From: Anaspis maculata
Taxonomy: Eukaryota; Arthropoda; Insecta; Coleoptera; Scraptiidae
DNA length: 64,000 nucleotides
Direction: 5' to 3'
NCBI GenBank assembly: GCA_949128115.1
Contig: OX421962.1
Location: 62,785,787-62,849,786 of the forward strand
Part shown: positions 1 to 9,858 of the stretch, one piece after another
Numbering within the stretch: the stretch's first letter is position 1
Layout of the letters: every line of letters starts with the position of its first letter
Translations under genes and position numbers: made by a program
Notes under the pieces: generated by a model
The model's input: the letters and a program-made list of their open reading frames with translations, nothing else
Told to the model about the DNA's origin: nothing
The model's database searches: none

Positions 1-1
1 A

Positions 2-618
2 AACATTTTGTGGAGCGATGAATGCATGTTCACAAGAGACGGCACATTTAATATCCATAATACCACTTTTGGTCAGACCAAAATCCGCACGTGATACGCC
101 GCACTCATTTCCAAGAGAGATTTGCCATCAATTCATGGGCCGGCATTGTCGGAGATCAATTAATTGGTCCAACTGAGCTTCCACCACGTCTGAATTCACA
201 AAGTTATCTAAACTTCCTACAGAACCAGCTAGATGATCTACTGGACGATGTACCACTGAACACCCGTTTAGCGATGCACTTTCAGCATGACGGAGCCCCT
301 GCTCATTACGGACGTAATGTCAGAAATTGGCTTGATAAGTGGTTTCCTGGAAGGTGGATAGGGAGAGGTGGTCTCACACCCTGGCCACCTCGATCACCCG
401 ACCTAAATCCCCTCGACTATTATTGTTGGGAACGAATGAAGGACCTCGTCTATGCCGTTGAAGTCAATTCTCGAGAGGTTCTGCAGCAGAGAATCAATCT
501 AGCCATCAACGAAATTCGGGAGCAACCGTTCGAAATTTTGCGTCCTTCCCGGGCAATCAGGCGACGATCGGTTCTTTGCATTGAACAAAACGGATATTTG
601 TTCGAACAATTACTGTAA
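2..618 (+). pseudogene. Tc1/mariner-type (IS630 superfamily) transposase, broken 3' portion
   Basis: Cut-and-paste DNA transposase, the enzyme that excises and reinserts its own element at TA sites. The DDE core is visible: a WSDE block near base 11, FWSDQNPHVIRR followed by NSWAGIVG from base 70, HDGAPAH near 288, and the block WPPRSPDLNPLDYYCWE near 380-430, which is typical of the family in arthropods. The reading frame is split: WSDECMFTRDG lies in frame 2 and everything after about base 61 in frame 1, so a small indel between bases 52 and 72 breaks the gene. The N-terminal half is outside the window. The frame ends at TAA 616-618, followed by AATAAA at 627-632. Nothing suggests a functional copy. 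The host element probably continues into the repeats downstream. Confidence 0.85.
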
Positions 619-659
619 ACTTTTCAAATAAATCTCTTTTCCACCAAAGTACATCATGA

Positions 660-1425
660 AGGTTCTCACAATTTGCTAAAAATGATTGCCCCAAGGCTCC
701 CCTCCTTTGGACGCCCCTGTCGAAAATTCGGGAATCGTGTTGAAAGATTCAGCTTGAGCTCTCAACACCACGACTCCATACCAAATTTCGTCATTTGATC
801 TCGGCAAGTTACGGAGATATTCAGGCCACGTTCCTTTTTTTAGGGGGCTCTAGCTCCCTCAGGACGCATTTATGACCCGGGTTTGTTGAAAAGTTCTTCC
901 TATTTCTAGTCCTAGAACGCACTGTTGTGATATTGCGTCTGATTGCGGCACTCGAGTATTTAGCTTTATTTCGGGGAATTTCAGGCAACGTTTCCTTTAA
1001 AGTGATTTATCTCGAGAACGGTGCGTCCTATCGAAATGAGACAAGAAGACCTTTTTTATGCAGAAGGCTGTGTCCATTCAAGTTCTCTTGTCAAAATTTG
1101 AATAAGGTCGTGCACAAAAAAGTTGAGGTTACATTTACCCCACACCCCCTCTTTTTGGGGCACTCCTCATAGAAATTTGGCAATGCTATTCACAACATCA
1201 GGTTGGCAGTCGAACATGTCGACGTCACACCAAATTGCGTTATTTTATCTCGGCTAGTTTCGGAGATATGTAGAAAAAACCTTCTACCGGTTTCCACCTT
1301 TGAGGCGCTGTAGCTCCCTCAGGATGCATTTTTAGAGCCATGTTGTTTGGAACATTCCTTCCTATTTTTGGACGTAGAACACGCAGGCAAAATATTGCGG
1401 CCTAATTTCGGGACATTCTGTATAA
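660..1425. repeat. Two diverged direct repeats of about 450 bp downstream of the transposase
   Basis: Two parallel blocks share ordered landmarks: a 'cataccaaatttcg...gatctcgg...gagatat' stretch near 778 and again near 1228, then 'tagctccctcagga' at 850 and 1312, then 'ttccttcctattt...ctagaac' near 895 and 1360. The right edge ends in GGGACATTCTGTATA near 1412-1426, a plausible terminal inverted repeat of the transposon. The left partner of this end is outside the window. Confidence 0.55.
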
Positions 1426-1426
1426 A

Positions 1427-1977
1427 TGAAAATATATAATATTTTTATTACTTATACATTTTTTGATGGCGTGTGTTCGCGGGTGATATTTTTACTGTTT
1501 TGGATACCCAATGAGCTGGTCTATAAAGGACCATATTCATTTGTGCGCGACACCCCCGACACTGTTACTAAAACAACAATTTTCCAAAAAAAGAACTAAT
1601 AATGGAATATTTGATGAGCCATGTTCAAATACTTGGAACAAAAGTAGAAAAAGTCATAAGGGAAATATACTACATTGGATCATAAGTACTGACCTTCTAT
1701 TTGTGAAGCCAGTATGAATCGATATCCTTCACTTTACATAAACCTACAAACAACTTTGAAAAACCGGTGACAAAAAGTAACAATAAGAGCAAAAAGCGCA
1801 CTAGCTGACAGTGGCTGAATTTTGAAGGATGTCACGGCTATCAGAATCAATAAAATGATAAAATATAACAAGGCATGATATAGTAGGATGTTATACTGCA
1901 TGCAAAAAATGTCCATTTTGACCTGAAATTTTATTTCATTTTTCGACTTTTGGCCAGCTTTTTTGATCAAATACCCC
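1427..1977. other. Unannotated AT-rich spacer
   Basis: No gene, terminal inverted repeat or tandem array is recognised here. Short open frames at 1511-1717 (+) and 1734-1970 (-) have no recognisable motif. Confidence 0.5.
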
Positions 1978-2319
1978 TATTAGTGGGGTCGGTACACATT
2001 AAAAAACGGTACTATACGGCATTTGATGATACAGAAAATTCCTTTTGCATGAGTGTTCTGCAAGGTCTATTGAATGATATTAGAAGGGGAAGCACAAAAG
2101 CTTCCCCTTAAGGGGGCCGCAGGGGGCCCTGTCAAGTTGAGGGTCCAAGAACTTCTACCAAACCATCTTTCAATTTCGTTGTATTACTCAAATGGGGATG
2201 ATGTGACTCCATTGTGAATCTCGATGGCATTGGTCGCCATGTCTCTTTCATCCTTCATGCTTGAAAAAATAATTTCTTCGGGAGGTCAGAGAAATCACTT
2301 TTTATTTTTTTAAACATAC

Positions 2320-2596
2320 TGTCAACGCCCCGGTACTCGGGGACGCGGACCGCTCGGCTAGCTCAGGGTCGGTGAGGGTCGTGCCGACGCACTGCCGGTA
2401 ACATCGAGAACGGATCAGCTCGTGAACGGAGGGAGAATGAAGATTGATTCGCAAAATTGGTGCAGCTCAGAAGGAACACACGTCACCCCTGACTGACGCG
2501 CTTGACATCCTGTCGCCTTCTATTATTAAGACTGTGGGACCGAAGTCAGCCGTGGTTAACGGTAACCATTGGGGAGCTGAAGGCTCCGCAATGACA
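2320..2596 (-). repeat. 3' LTR of the gypsy element
   Basis: 277 bp running from TGTCAACG to AATGACA in plus-strand reading. Base-for-base identical by eye to 7420-7696. It carries polyadenylation functions for the minus-strand element. Confidence 0.95.
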
Positions 2597-2612
2597 GTCG
2601 CCCCCCCCTGAG
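2597..2612 (-). other. Polypurine tract of the gypsy element
   Basis: Directly inside the 3' LTR the minus strand reads CTCAGGGGGGGGCGAC, the expected primer for plus-strand DNA synthesis by this class of element. Confidence 0.75.
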
Positions 2613-2918
2613 ACTTAGGGCACACTCTTTATTCAAACTTAACAAATTCATTTTACAACAATGAACGACCGTAGAAATACCTTAAACTAATGTATTACAC
2701 CTAAGGGTAACTACGTTAAAGTAACAATTTTTTTTTTAATATGGCGGAGAACTTTTGCTTTAAAAAGGGGAACATTTTTGGGACAAGGCGCGCACTTGTA
2801 AAGGTCAAACAAAGGTGTCAAGGTCACAACGAGTGGCAAGAGGACATGTCCTGGGGTCGCGACACTAAGTTTTCTTTGTTTGCCATAAGGCAACGTACTG
2901 ACGGAGGTAGGGCGCACA

Positions 2919-5816
2919 CTACACTCGACGACGCGGTCGTCTTGGAGCTCTTCTAAGTTTATCCACGTGGTACTTGACGAGTCGCTCGTCGATGTTGACG
3001 ATGAAGACGCCGGGACTGACGTTCCGCACGATGGAGTGAGGACCGAGCCATTTCGGATGAAATGCTCCTGGAGCCGGAGGATGCCGGACAAGAACGAGAT
3101 CGCCTGGCAAATAGTCGGGCACAGGTCGATCTGGAACTCGGTGGCGAGCTTCAACATATTCGCGCTGGTGTTCGTGGGCGGCTTCGGCACGTTCTGCTGC
3201 CGATGCTCGAGGCAGGGGTTCCGCGGCTTTCCACTCGCCAGGAAACCTTAAGGAGCGGCCGATCAACAGCTCCGCCGGACTTTGTCCGGTGGCGGCGTTC
3301 CGACGCCGACGGAGACTGAATAAGGTCGCTGGCAAGTGAACGTTCCACTCGGTAGCCGGTCGGTCAATAAGGCGACAGCGAAGGCCCTTCTTGATTTCCT
3401 GGTTGCGACGCTCAGTCGGGTTTGCGCGCGGATGGTACACGGCAGTCGTCCAGTGGTGACTCTGCCACCTATCGCAGGCGCGGGACCAGTACGCGGACGA
3501 AAACTGAGGACCGTTGTCCGAAATGATAGTACGCGGGTACCCATGCAACGGGAAAAAGTGTTCGTCGAGCGTGGCAACGATGGATTTAGTCGAAGTCTCA
3601 CTTAGCGGCCAGGCGTCGATCCAACGTGTGAAAAGGTCGGTGATGACGAGAATGAAGCGATTTCCCTTTTCGGAAGTTTCGTACGGTCCCATGAGATCCA
3701 AGGCAACGGCCTCGAATGGCTCACGTGGTTGACGGGGACGCTGTTCCGCGGGAATGTGTGACGATCGGCCCTTCACCAGCGAACATATTAGACATGATCT
3801 GACGTATGCACGGCAGTCCTTGTCGACGCTTGGCCAGTGGTACTGCTCGGTAATCGATCGCTGCGTTTCTTCTTCGCCAGGGTGGCCCGCTAAGTGAGCG
3901 TCGTGATGTTCGTAGAAAATTCGGGGTTGTAGTTCGGAAGGTACATACAGCAGTCGACGTCCATCGTCCGCTAGTCTGTACAGCACGTCGTCTTCCACCT
4001 CGTAATTTGCCCTGAAGCCGGCATGCCAGTCCTCGGTATCCGGATCGTTCTGAAGAGAGCGCCGTATGCGCATCATCTCCTGTGCCGTCCTGGAGTTGAC
4101 CTGAGCCTCTTTGACCTCGTCCGACAATGTCCTGACGTCCGTCAGGAACACGTGCTCGCGCCGATCGGGTTCGTCAACGCTAGACGTCTGTGGCGCGCCG
4201 TCGGCCAACTCAGGAGGCAACATTCTGGTGGTACAATCGGCGGAAATTAGCGACTGATTCGGCTCTGGATTCCGTGAGAGAGCGTCCGCTAACTCGTTGG
4301 CTCGGCCGGGTACGTGTTCCACGGAATAGCTGAATTCCTGCAGGAGCAGCGACCAGCGCGTGAGCTTGGCCTTGGAATCTTTTGCCTTATTCAGCCACAA
4401 AAGCGCTTGACTGTCAGTTCGAATCGTGAACGGTCGGTCTTCCAAGTACGGTCTATACTGTTTGACACCCCACAGGATGGCAAGGCACTCTTGTTCGTTA
4501 ATGTGCAGGCGGCGTTCTGTACGGTTGAAACGTGCACTGGCAAACGGAATGATGGCTCTCTCGCCGTTGGGCTTAATTTGGTATAACACGGCAGCCATGC
4601 CGGTGTTGCTTGCATCGGTCTGCAGGACGAAGGGTAAAACAGCGTCGGGACGGCTTAGCGTTCTCGGGGTTGCCATGGCGGTTTTTAATCTTTCAAAGGC
4701 GGCTTGCTGTGCCTCTCCCCAGGAGAATCGGCATTTCGGCGACGTCATGTCTGTCAGCGGAGCCGCGATTTCGGCGAACCGTGGGATGTATTCACGCAAC
4801 CAGTTACAGGTTCCAAGGAAACTCTGGAGTTGTTTTCGATTCGTCGGCTGCTTTGCGTCGTGCACGAGCCTCACGTGCTTTTGCAGCGGCGTATTTCCGG
4901 CGTCGCTTACGGTGTGGCCCAAGTACTCGATGCTCGAGCATGCAAACTTGCACTTTTTGATGCCGCAGCGGAGGCGATGGGTCAGGAGACGCTCCAGAAC
5001 GAGCCGTAGGTGATGAAGGTGCTCTTCTGTCGACTTCGAGTAGACAATAATGTCGTCCATGTACACCAGACAGAATTCGTGAAGGTAGCCGTTTAACACT
5101 TCCTGCACCATCATACGTTGGAAGGTGGTAGGCGCATTGGCCAAGCCGAAGGGCATGACCTTGAACTGCCAATGGCCGCCATCCACGGTGGAGAAGGCCG
5201 TATATCGACGACAAGACGGATCGAGCGGCACTTGCCAATATCCTGATTTTAAATCTAGAGTAGAGAAAACATTGGCTTCACCTAGGTCTTTGAGCGTCTC
5301 ATGGATTCGCGGAATTGGAGACGGCTCGGTGATTGTCTGCGAGTTTAGTTTTCTGTAATCTAGGCAGAATCTTGGTTTATCGTTCTTCGTGACGATAACA
5401 ATCGGCGATGAAAACTCCGAGTTCGAGCGCTCGATAATGCCGTCTTTCAACATCTGATGCACCTGCTCCTCGATAATGGCTTTCTTTTCGGATGTGGTCC
5501 GGTACGGTCGAATTCGAAATGGGGTTTCGTCTTTGAGCCGGATTTTGTGAGTGGTAGTCAGCGTCGTCGTAGGACGCGGGTCCTGCCTAAGTGTCTGCAC
5601 GAAATCGGTCAAGAGCTGTTGAAGAGCTCCGTGGAGAGGCTCCGGGAAATTGTGCTGGACGTCGTCGACAGATAAAGGTGATCCTCTTCGCTGTCGAGAG
5701 GCGTGGTCCTTATTCCAGAAGACGGTACGTCGCTGCTGTTTTCCGAGGTGGAGGCACTCCCGCTGGAAATCAATGACGGCTCCGGACTGGTGGCAGAAAC
5801 TCTTGCCGAGAATGAC
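2919..5816 (-). CDS. pol: gypsy pol: end of protease, reverse transcriptase, RNase H, integrase
   Basis: One open frame of about 965 codons, read from the VILGKSF end of the protease down to the TAA/TAG region at 2919. Counting from an in-frame TTG at 5612, the reverse transcriptase has STLDLKSGYWQ at residues 117-127 and YMDD at 184-187. RNase H has LQTDASNTGMAAVLYQ near residue 330. Integrase has the HHCC zinc finger (HHDAHLAGH ... CLICSLVKG, about 575-615), then the DDE residues in ALDLMGPY, ISDNGPQF and NPTERRNQEIKKGL. It ends with a basic tail. The domain order PR-RT-RH-IN defines Ty3/gypsy. It would normally be made by -1 frameshifting from gag; here it is cut off from the protease frame by the 4-bp duplication at 5814-5821. 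Confidence 0.93.
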   Translation of the reverse strand, partial: VILGKSFCHQSGAVIDFQRECLHLGKQQRRTVFWNKDHASRQRRGSPLSVDDVQHNFPEPLHGALQQLLTDFVQTLRQDPRPTTTLTTTHKIRLKDETPFRIRPYRTTSEKKAIIEEQVHQMLKDGIIERSNSEFSSPIVIVTKNDKPRFCLDYRKLNSQTITEPSPIPRIHETLKDLGEANVFSTLDLKSGYWQVPLDPSCRRYTAFSTVDGGHWQFKVMPFGLANAPTTFQRMMVQEVLNGYLHEFCLVYMDDIIVYSKSTEEHLHHLRLVLERLLTHRLRCGIKKCKFACSSIEYLGHTVSDAGNTPLQKHVRLVHDAKQPTNRKQLQSFLGTCNWLREYIPRFAEIAAPLTDMTSPKCRFSWGEAQQAAFERLKTAMATPRTLSRPDAVLPFVLQTDASNTGMAAVLYQIKPNGERAIIPFASARFNRTERRLHINEQECLAILWGVKQYRPYLEDRPFTIRTDSQALLWLNKAKDSKAKLTRWSLLLQEFSYSVEHVPGRANELADALSRNPEPNQSLISADCTTRMLPPELADGAPQTSSVDEPDRREHVFLTDVRTLSDEVKEAQVNSRTAQEMMRIRRSLQNDPDTEDWHAGFRANYEVEDDVLYRLADDGRRLLYVPSELQPRIFYEHHDAHLAGHPGEEETQRSITEQYHWPSVDKDCRAYVRSCLICSLVKGRSSHIPAEQRPRQPREPFEAVALDLMGPYETSEKGNRFILVITDLFTRWIDAWPLSETSTKSIVATLDEHFFPLHGYPRTIISDNGPQFSSAYWSRACDRWQSHHWTTAVYHPRANPTERRNQEIKKGLRCRLIDRPATEWNVHLPATLFSLRRRRNAATGQSPAELLIGRSLRFPGEWKAAEPLPRASAAERAEAAHEHQREYVEARHRVPDRPVPDYLPGDLVLVRHPPAPGAFHPKWLGPHSIVRNVSPGVFIVNIDERLVKYHVDKLRRAPRRPRRRV

Positions 5817-6130
5817 GGACGGAATGTGCTAGACTACGCACCACGTGGAAATCTGCGGTGTATGGCGCCTCTTCGGCGGTAAACGTCAGACGGACGGTAC
5901 CCTCCGTTCTCAAGGGCTCAACTGTTGTGCTTGCGAGGCCTACGGACAAAGTGGCGGTCTTGTCGATCTGCTGGTCGTTGACGAGCGTGTAGTCGATTAA
6001 GTTTAGCGTCGAGCCAGTGTCGAGGTAGGCATGCACTTGATGGTGGTCGAGTCGAAGAAGAATTAGGGGAGCGTTGTCCGAAGAGGTGGCGCACAGCGAA
6101 ATTACTGGTGCTGGGGACGTTGCGACGCCC
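5817..6130 (-). pseudogene. gypsy aspartic protease segment, frame broken
   Basis: The frame overlaps the end of gag in the -1 frame and carries the active-site block AYLDTGSTLNLID near 6010-6033, then GTVRLTF and YTADFHVV. After AHSV the frame is lost, because GACG is repeated in tandem (GACGGACG at 5814-5821 on the plus strand). Counting the duplication as an insertion puts the frame in register with the pol frame starting at VILGKSF. This is the only disabling change seen in the element. Confidence 0.8.
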
Positions 6131-7076
6131 GCGCGTCGTTCGTCCCGGTGGGGTTTTCCTGGTGCTGTTGGTACTGACGGAACGCGTCACGTGGCGGCTC
6201 GCGCCGAGCTTGGAGCACAGGACAATTTCGATGATAATGCCGCTCGGGGCAATATCGACATGGCGGCGGCAGATTCGACGTCGCGCTGCCTGCAGGTACT
6301 TGCCGTGTGGTTGCCGTCGTGACCTTCGGCGCTTCCTCGCGCAAGGATTCTACCTTTTGTGCCTTATCCACCAGCTCGGCCAGCGTCTTCACCGGATTTA
6401 ATGTAAGGTGGTACTTAATATCGTAATCCGTGAGTGCAATCAGCATGCCGATGAGTTCCTCGTCAGGAAGGTACGGTGCGATTCTCCGTGCGAGCTTCAC
6501 CTTCTTCCTTAGGAACAACAGAACCGGTTCGCCGTTCTGCGTTTCGGTGTGGAGCTTTCCACCGGCTTGTCCGCGTCGTTGCGGCGAATCAAAGTGGTTG
6601 AGAAGAGCTTGTTTCACTTCTTCCCAAGCCAGGTCCACCTGGAGGTACGGCTTCACCCAGGAAGCGGCTTCTCCGGAGAGCTGGTCGGCTACCAGGTGCA
6701 ACCATTTTCGTCGCGGCGCTCCGGCTGTGGTGAGAGATTCCTCCACACCTCTCAGGTACTCTCTTACATCTTCATGTGGCAGCCCCGCGAATGGCGGAAT
6801 TTCCGGCTGAGCGTTGGAGCGGAAACGCGTTTCCAGGCTCTCGAGGACGCTCGCGATGCGCGCATATTCGGTGGTCGGCAGCTGCTGTTGTTGTTGTTGT
6901 GGTTGGGGCGCCACTAGGAGAGACGCTGCGGAGACGGCAGCGGCTACATCCCCTGCTCCGACTCCTAGACCAGAGAGAGGCGTTTCGGTCGTTTTCTTCT
7001 TGGGCGCATTCTTCGTCGGCGTCTTCTTCGCAGATGTTCTTGCCGGAATTACGCCCGAAATGCGCGCGCGCCGCAT
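6102..7076 (-). CDS. gag: gypsy gag polyprotein
   Basis: 324 codons from an ATG at 7076. The N terminus is rich in Lys, Pro and Thr, followed by a glutamine run near residues 59-65 and a retrotransposon gag core (WLHLVADQLSGEAASWVKPYL, then WEEVKQALLNHF). A zinc knuckle CRYCPERHYHRNC lies at residues 273-285, with spacing C-x2-C-x3-H-x4-C, one residue shorter than the usual CCHC spacing. Gag forms the particle and binds the RNA. The stop at 6102 overlaps the protease in the -1 frame, as expected for programmed gag-pol frameshifting. About 340 nt of leader separates the start from the 5' LTR. Confidence 0.92.
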   Translation of the reverse strand: MRRARISGVIPARTSAKKTPTKNAPKKKTTETPLSGLGVGAGDVAAAVSAASLLVAPQPQQQQQQLPTTEYARIASVLESLETRFRSNAQPEIPPFAGLPHEDVREYLRGVEESLTTAGAPRRKWLHLVADQLSGEAASWVKPYLQVDLAWEEVKQALLNHFDSPQRRGQAGGKLHTETQNGEPVLLFLRKKVKLARRIAPYLPDEELIGMLIALTDYDIKYHLTLNPVKTLAELVDKAQKVESLREEAPKVTTATTRQVPAGSATSNLPPPCRYCPERHYHRNCPVLQARREPPRDAFRQYQQHQENPTGTNDARASQRPQHQ

Positions 7077-7396
7077 TTTTTCACGGTCCCGTACGTGTCG
7101 CGCTTTTTTGCAGTACTGGTCCCGCGGACGAAAACGTGTTTGGGGGGGTGGCTAGGGGCAGAGCCTTACCGTGTCCCGAGCACCACCAAGCAGGCCATAA
7201 TCCGCCTTGGATTAAGACGCTACAAGGCAGCGCCCTTGATGCTGGGAAACCCGCAGCACGATTAAAACCCGCTGGGCTTGACACCAGTCGCGTTTTTAAT
7301 CCGCCACAGGGCTCCAGGTGGTGATCCCGTGAAATTTTGACTCTCGGCGCTCCCCCACGTTGCTTCTCCGTTCCAAAAACGAAAAAACGAGTTATG

Positions 7397-7416
7397 GCCC
7401 CAAGTTGGGCACGCCA
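7397..7416 (-). other. Candidate primer binding site of the gypsy element
   Basis: On the minus strand, three bases after the 5' LTR, the sequence begins TGGCGTGCCCAACTTGGGGC. A TGG start just inside the 5' LTR is the expected place for tRNA priming. I cannot settle which tRNA is used. Confidence 0.6.
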
Positions 7417-7419
7417 CTC

Positions 7420-7696
7420 TGTCAACGCCCCGGTACTCGGGGACGCGGACCGCTCGGCTAGCTCAGGGTCGGTGAGGGTCGTGCCGACGCACTGCCGGTA
7501 ACATCGAGAACGGATCAGCTCGTGAACGGAGGGAGAATGAAGATTGATTCGCAAAATTGGTGCAGCTCAGAAGGAACACACGTCACCCCTGACTGACGCG
7601 CTTGACATCCTGTCGCCTTCTATTATTAAGACTGTGGGACCGAAGTCAGCCGTGGTTAACGGTAACCATTGGGGAGCTGAAGGCTCCGCAATGACA
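7420..7696 (-). repeat. 5' LTR of the gypsy element
   Basis: 277 bp, identical by eye to the copy at 2320-2596. It is followed at 7697-7700 by the target duplication ATAC. In this orientation it holds the element's promoter. Confidence 0.95.
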
Positions 7697-8903
7697 ATAC
7701 AAGAGGATGCGAAGTTGGCATGTTTTGTGTCTCAACCTGTTATTTGGCATTCCCAAGATCCTATTATGAAGTCAAGTTTTTAAATTCTCTATTTTGGGTT
7801 GATTGATAGGCTAAGAAGTAGGTATTTTTCAACATCCAGTTCAGACGAACTTTTTTCAGTGTCCAAGTGGAGGTTATTGAAATCATCATCATGCAAGGGT
7901 GGATCCACTGAACTATTTTCTGAACATAATGTCGAGAAAATCAATCATAAACCGCGAAAAGAGAGTACACAGATTATTTTTCTTTCGGTCGGTCGAATTG
8001 CGATGCCTACTACGCCCGTCAAGGAGAACGCTGAGCATCATCGCCAGCCTAAACTGGTATGAAAACAGCCTAAACAAATTCAAAACTGACTAAAACTCTG
8101 AGTGCTGACTCAGAATTGAATGTCGAACCACATAATGAGTGTTTTCGGCAGTTTTGAAATCGTTTAGGCTGTTTTCATACTAGTTTAGTCTGGCGATGCT
8201 CAGCGTTCTCCCTGACGGGCGTAGTAGGCATCGCAATTCGACCGACCGAAAGAAAAATAATTTGTGTACTCTCCATGTGCAGTTTGGGATTGATTTCCTC
8301 GACATAATATTAGGAAAATAGTCCAGTCTATCCACCCCTGCGATTATTTCAATAACCTCCAGTTGGACACTGAAAAAAGTACGTCTGAACTGGATGTTAA
8401 AAAATACCTACTTCTTAGCCTACCAATCAACCCAAAATTGAGAATTTAAAAAATTTACTTCATAATAGGATCTTAGGAATGCCAAATAACAGGTTAAGAC
8501 ACAAAACATGCCAACTTCGCATCCTCTTGTATGTTTAAAAAATAAAAAGTGATTTCTCTGACCTCCCGAAGAATTTTTTTTTTCAAGCATGAAGGATGAA
8601 AGAGACATGGGGACCAATGGCATCGAGATTCACAATGGAGTCACATCATCCCCATTTGAGTGATACAACGAAATTGAAAGATAAATTGATAGGAGTTCTT
8701 GGACCGTCAACTTGACAGGGCCCCCTGCAGCCCCCCTAAGGGGAAGCTTTTGTGCTTCCCCTTCTAATATCGTTCGTTGGGCCTTATAGAACACTCATGC
8801 AGAAGAAATTTTCTGTATCATCGAATGCCGTATAGGAATGGCTACCAACCCCACTATATGTGGGACGTCTGGAACAAAAATTTTCATAGGTTCCTGAATA
8901 CTA

Positions 8904-9858
8904 TACAGGGTGGCCCAACGAAAACAGAACAGAGGGGTTTTCGGGCATTTCACCTCATTTTTTTGAAAAAAGCTCGGACAGGTCGATTTTTATATTAGGG
9001 GGACATCCGAAACATACATTGGCGAATTTCCATCTTCAGCCCCCTCTGCCCCACTCACCCCAACTTTGAAGTTTCAAATGACACCACCCACCTTGCGATA
9101 GGCGCTCTGCACATTTTGAATATCCCGCCCGTTTCAGCACCCTCATGCGGCAGTCGCGAACACATGTGTGAGGAAAATTGTCAATGTTGAAGTTTATGAA
9201 TTGTTGAAATTGACATTTGCAGGTGGTATGATTATTCAAATGGCATTATTGTTATAGAAACAGATAACTTCCTGCAGCAAGTGTACAAAAAAATCGGAAA
9301 ATTTTCTGTGTAAAAAGTGCCACCCAAGTTCACCCCTTCACTCCCCTACCCCAACTTCAAAATCTAAAATGACACTACCTACCTTGTGATTCATCAAATT
9401 GAAGGGAGCTGAATTCTTTTCCTGAAAAAAATATTTTCGGAATTTTCAAAAAGCCCTAAAGTACACCGAATGTTCAATTTATTTAGGGAACGGGTTAAAA
9501 ATTGAAAAAAATTGTTTTCAGAAAGAGAAATCAATTCCTTTTAATTCGATGTATCACAAAGTAGGTGGTGTCTGTTAAATTTTGAAGTTGGGGTGGGGAA
9601 GAGGAAATGGGTGAATTTGGGTAGCACTTTTCTCCACCGACAATTTTCTCCTTAGATGCTTTGATTCTCTTTGATTTGAAGTATCTCAAAGTAGATGGTG
9701 TCATTTAAAATTCTGAAGTTGAGGTGGGTAGGGGTGAGGGGGCTGAAGATAGAAATTTGCCAATGTATGTTTCAGATGTCCCCCTTGATATGAAAATCGA
9801 CCTATCTTGTGAAATGCCCGAAAACCCCTCTGTTCTGTTTTCGTTGGGCTACTCTGTA
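8904..9858. mobile_element. TIR element A, long inverted arms, TACAGGG ends
   Basis: It starts TACAGGGTGGCCCAACG and ends CGTTGGGCTACTCTGTA. Inside the ends, the arms share 'caggtcgattttta', a 'gggggacatc' block, 'acatacattgg' and a run of 'cccc' and 'caccccaac' motifs. There is no coding capacity. Element B at 28459 has the same ends and core; element C at 57191 has the same core with different ends. One insertion in the left arm near 9100 (from 'ggcgctctgcacatttt') is shared with sequence near 35420-35450. Confidence 0.85.

Larger units (their letters stand above)
2320..7696 (-). mobile_element. Ty3/gypsy LTR retrotransposon, nearly intact and recent
   Basis: A complete element of 5,377 bp on the minus strand: 277-bp LTRs at both ends that are identical by eye, TG...CA termini, primer binding site, gag, protease, reverse transcriptase, RNase H, integrase, polypurine tract. 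The 4-bp target duplication ATAC is at 2316-2319 and 7697-7700; the inverted arm near 8525-8540 shows the empty site with a single ATAC. No env gene is seen. The element is clearly GC-richer than its surroundings. Identical LTRs mean it inserted recently. The copy has one visible lesion, a 4-bp tandem duplication in the protease region (5814-5821). Confidence 0.95.
1978..8870. mobile_element. Foldback element of about 1.5 kb, left arm interrupted by a gypsy retrotransposon
   Basis: The sequence at 1978-2319 reappears inverted at about 8530-8870 (shared landmarks: GTGGGGTCGGTA, GAAGGGGAAGCACAAAAGC, the 'gcttgaaaaaa' stretch). The sequence at 7701-8085 reappears inverted at about 8150-8530 (AAACTGGTATGAAAACAGCC against GTTTTCATACTAGTTTAGTC). 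Without the 5,377-bp retrotransposon and one 4-bp duplication the element is about 1.5 kb, with arms of roughly 720 bp and a loop of about 65 bp near 8086-8150. No coding capacity of its own was found. The undisturbed right arm acts as an internal empty site for the retrotransposon insertion. Confidence 0.85.

Noticed and set aside
2711..3190. 159-codon minus frame at the 3' end of the gypsy element as a possible env
   Set aside because: Overlaps the end of pol in another frame and shows no signal peptide or membrane segment.
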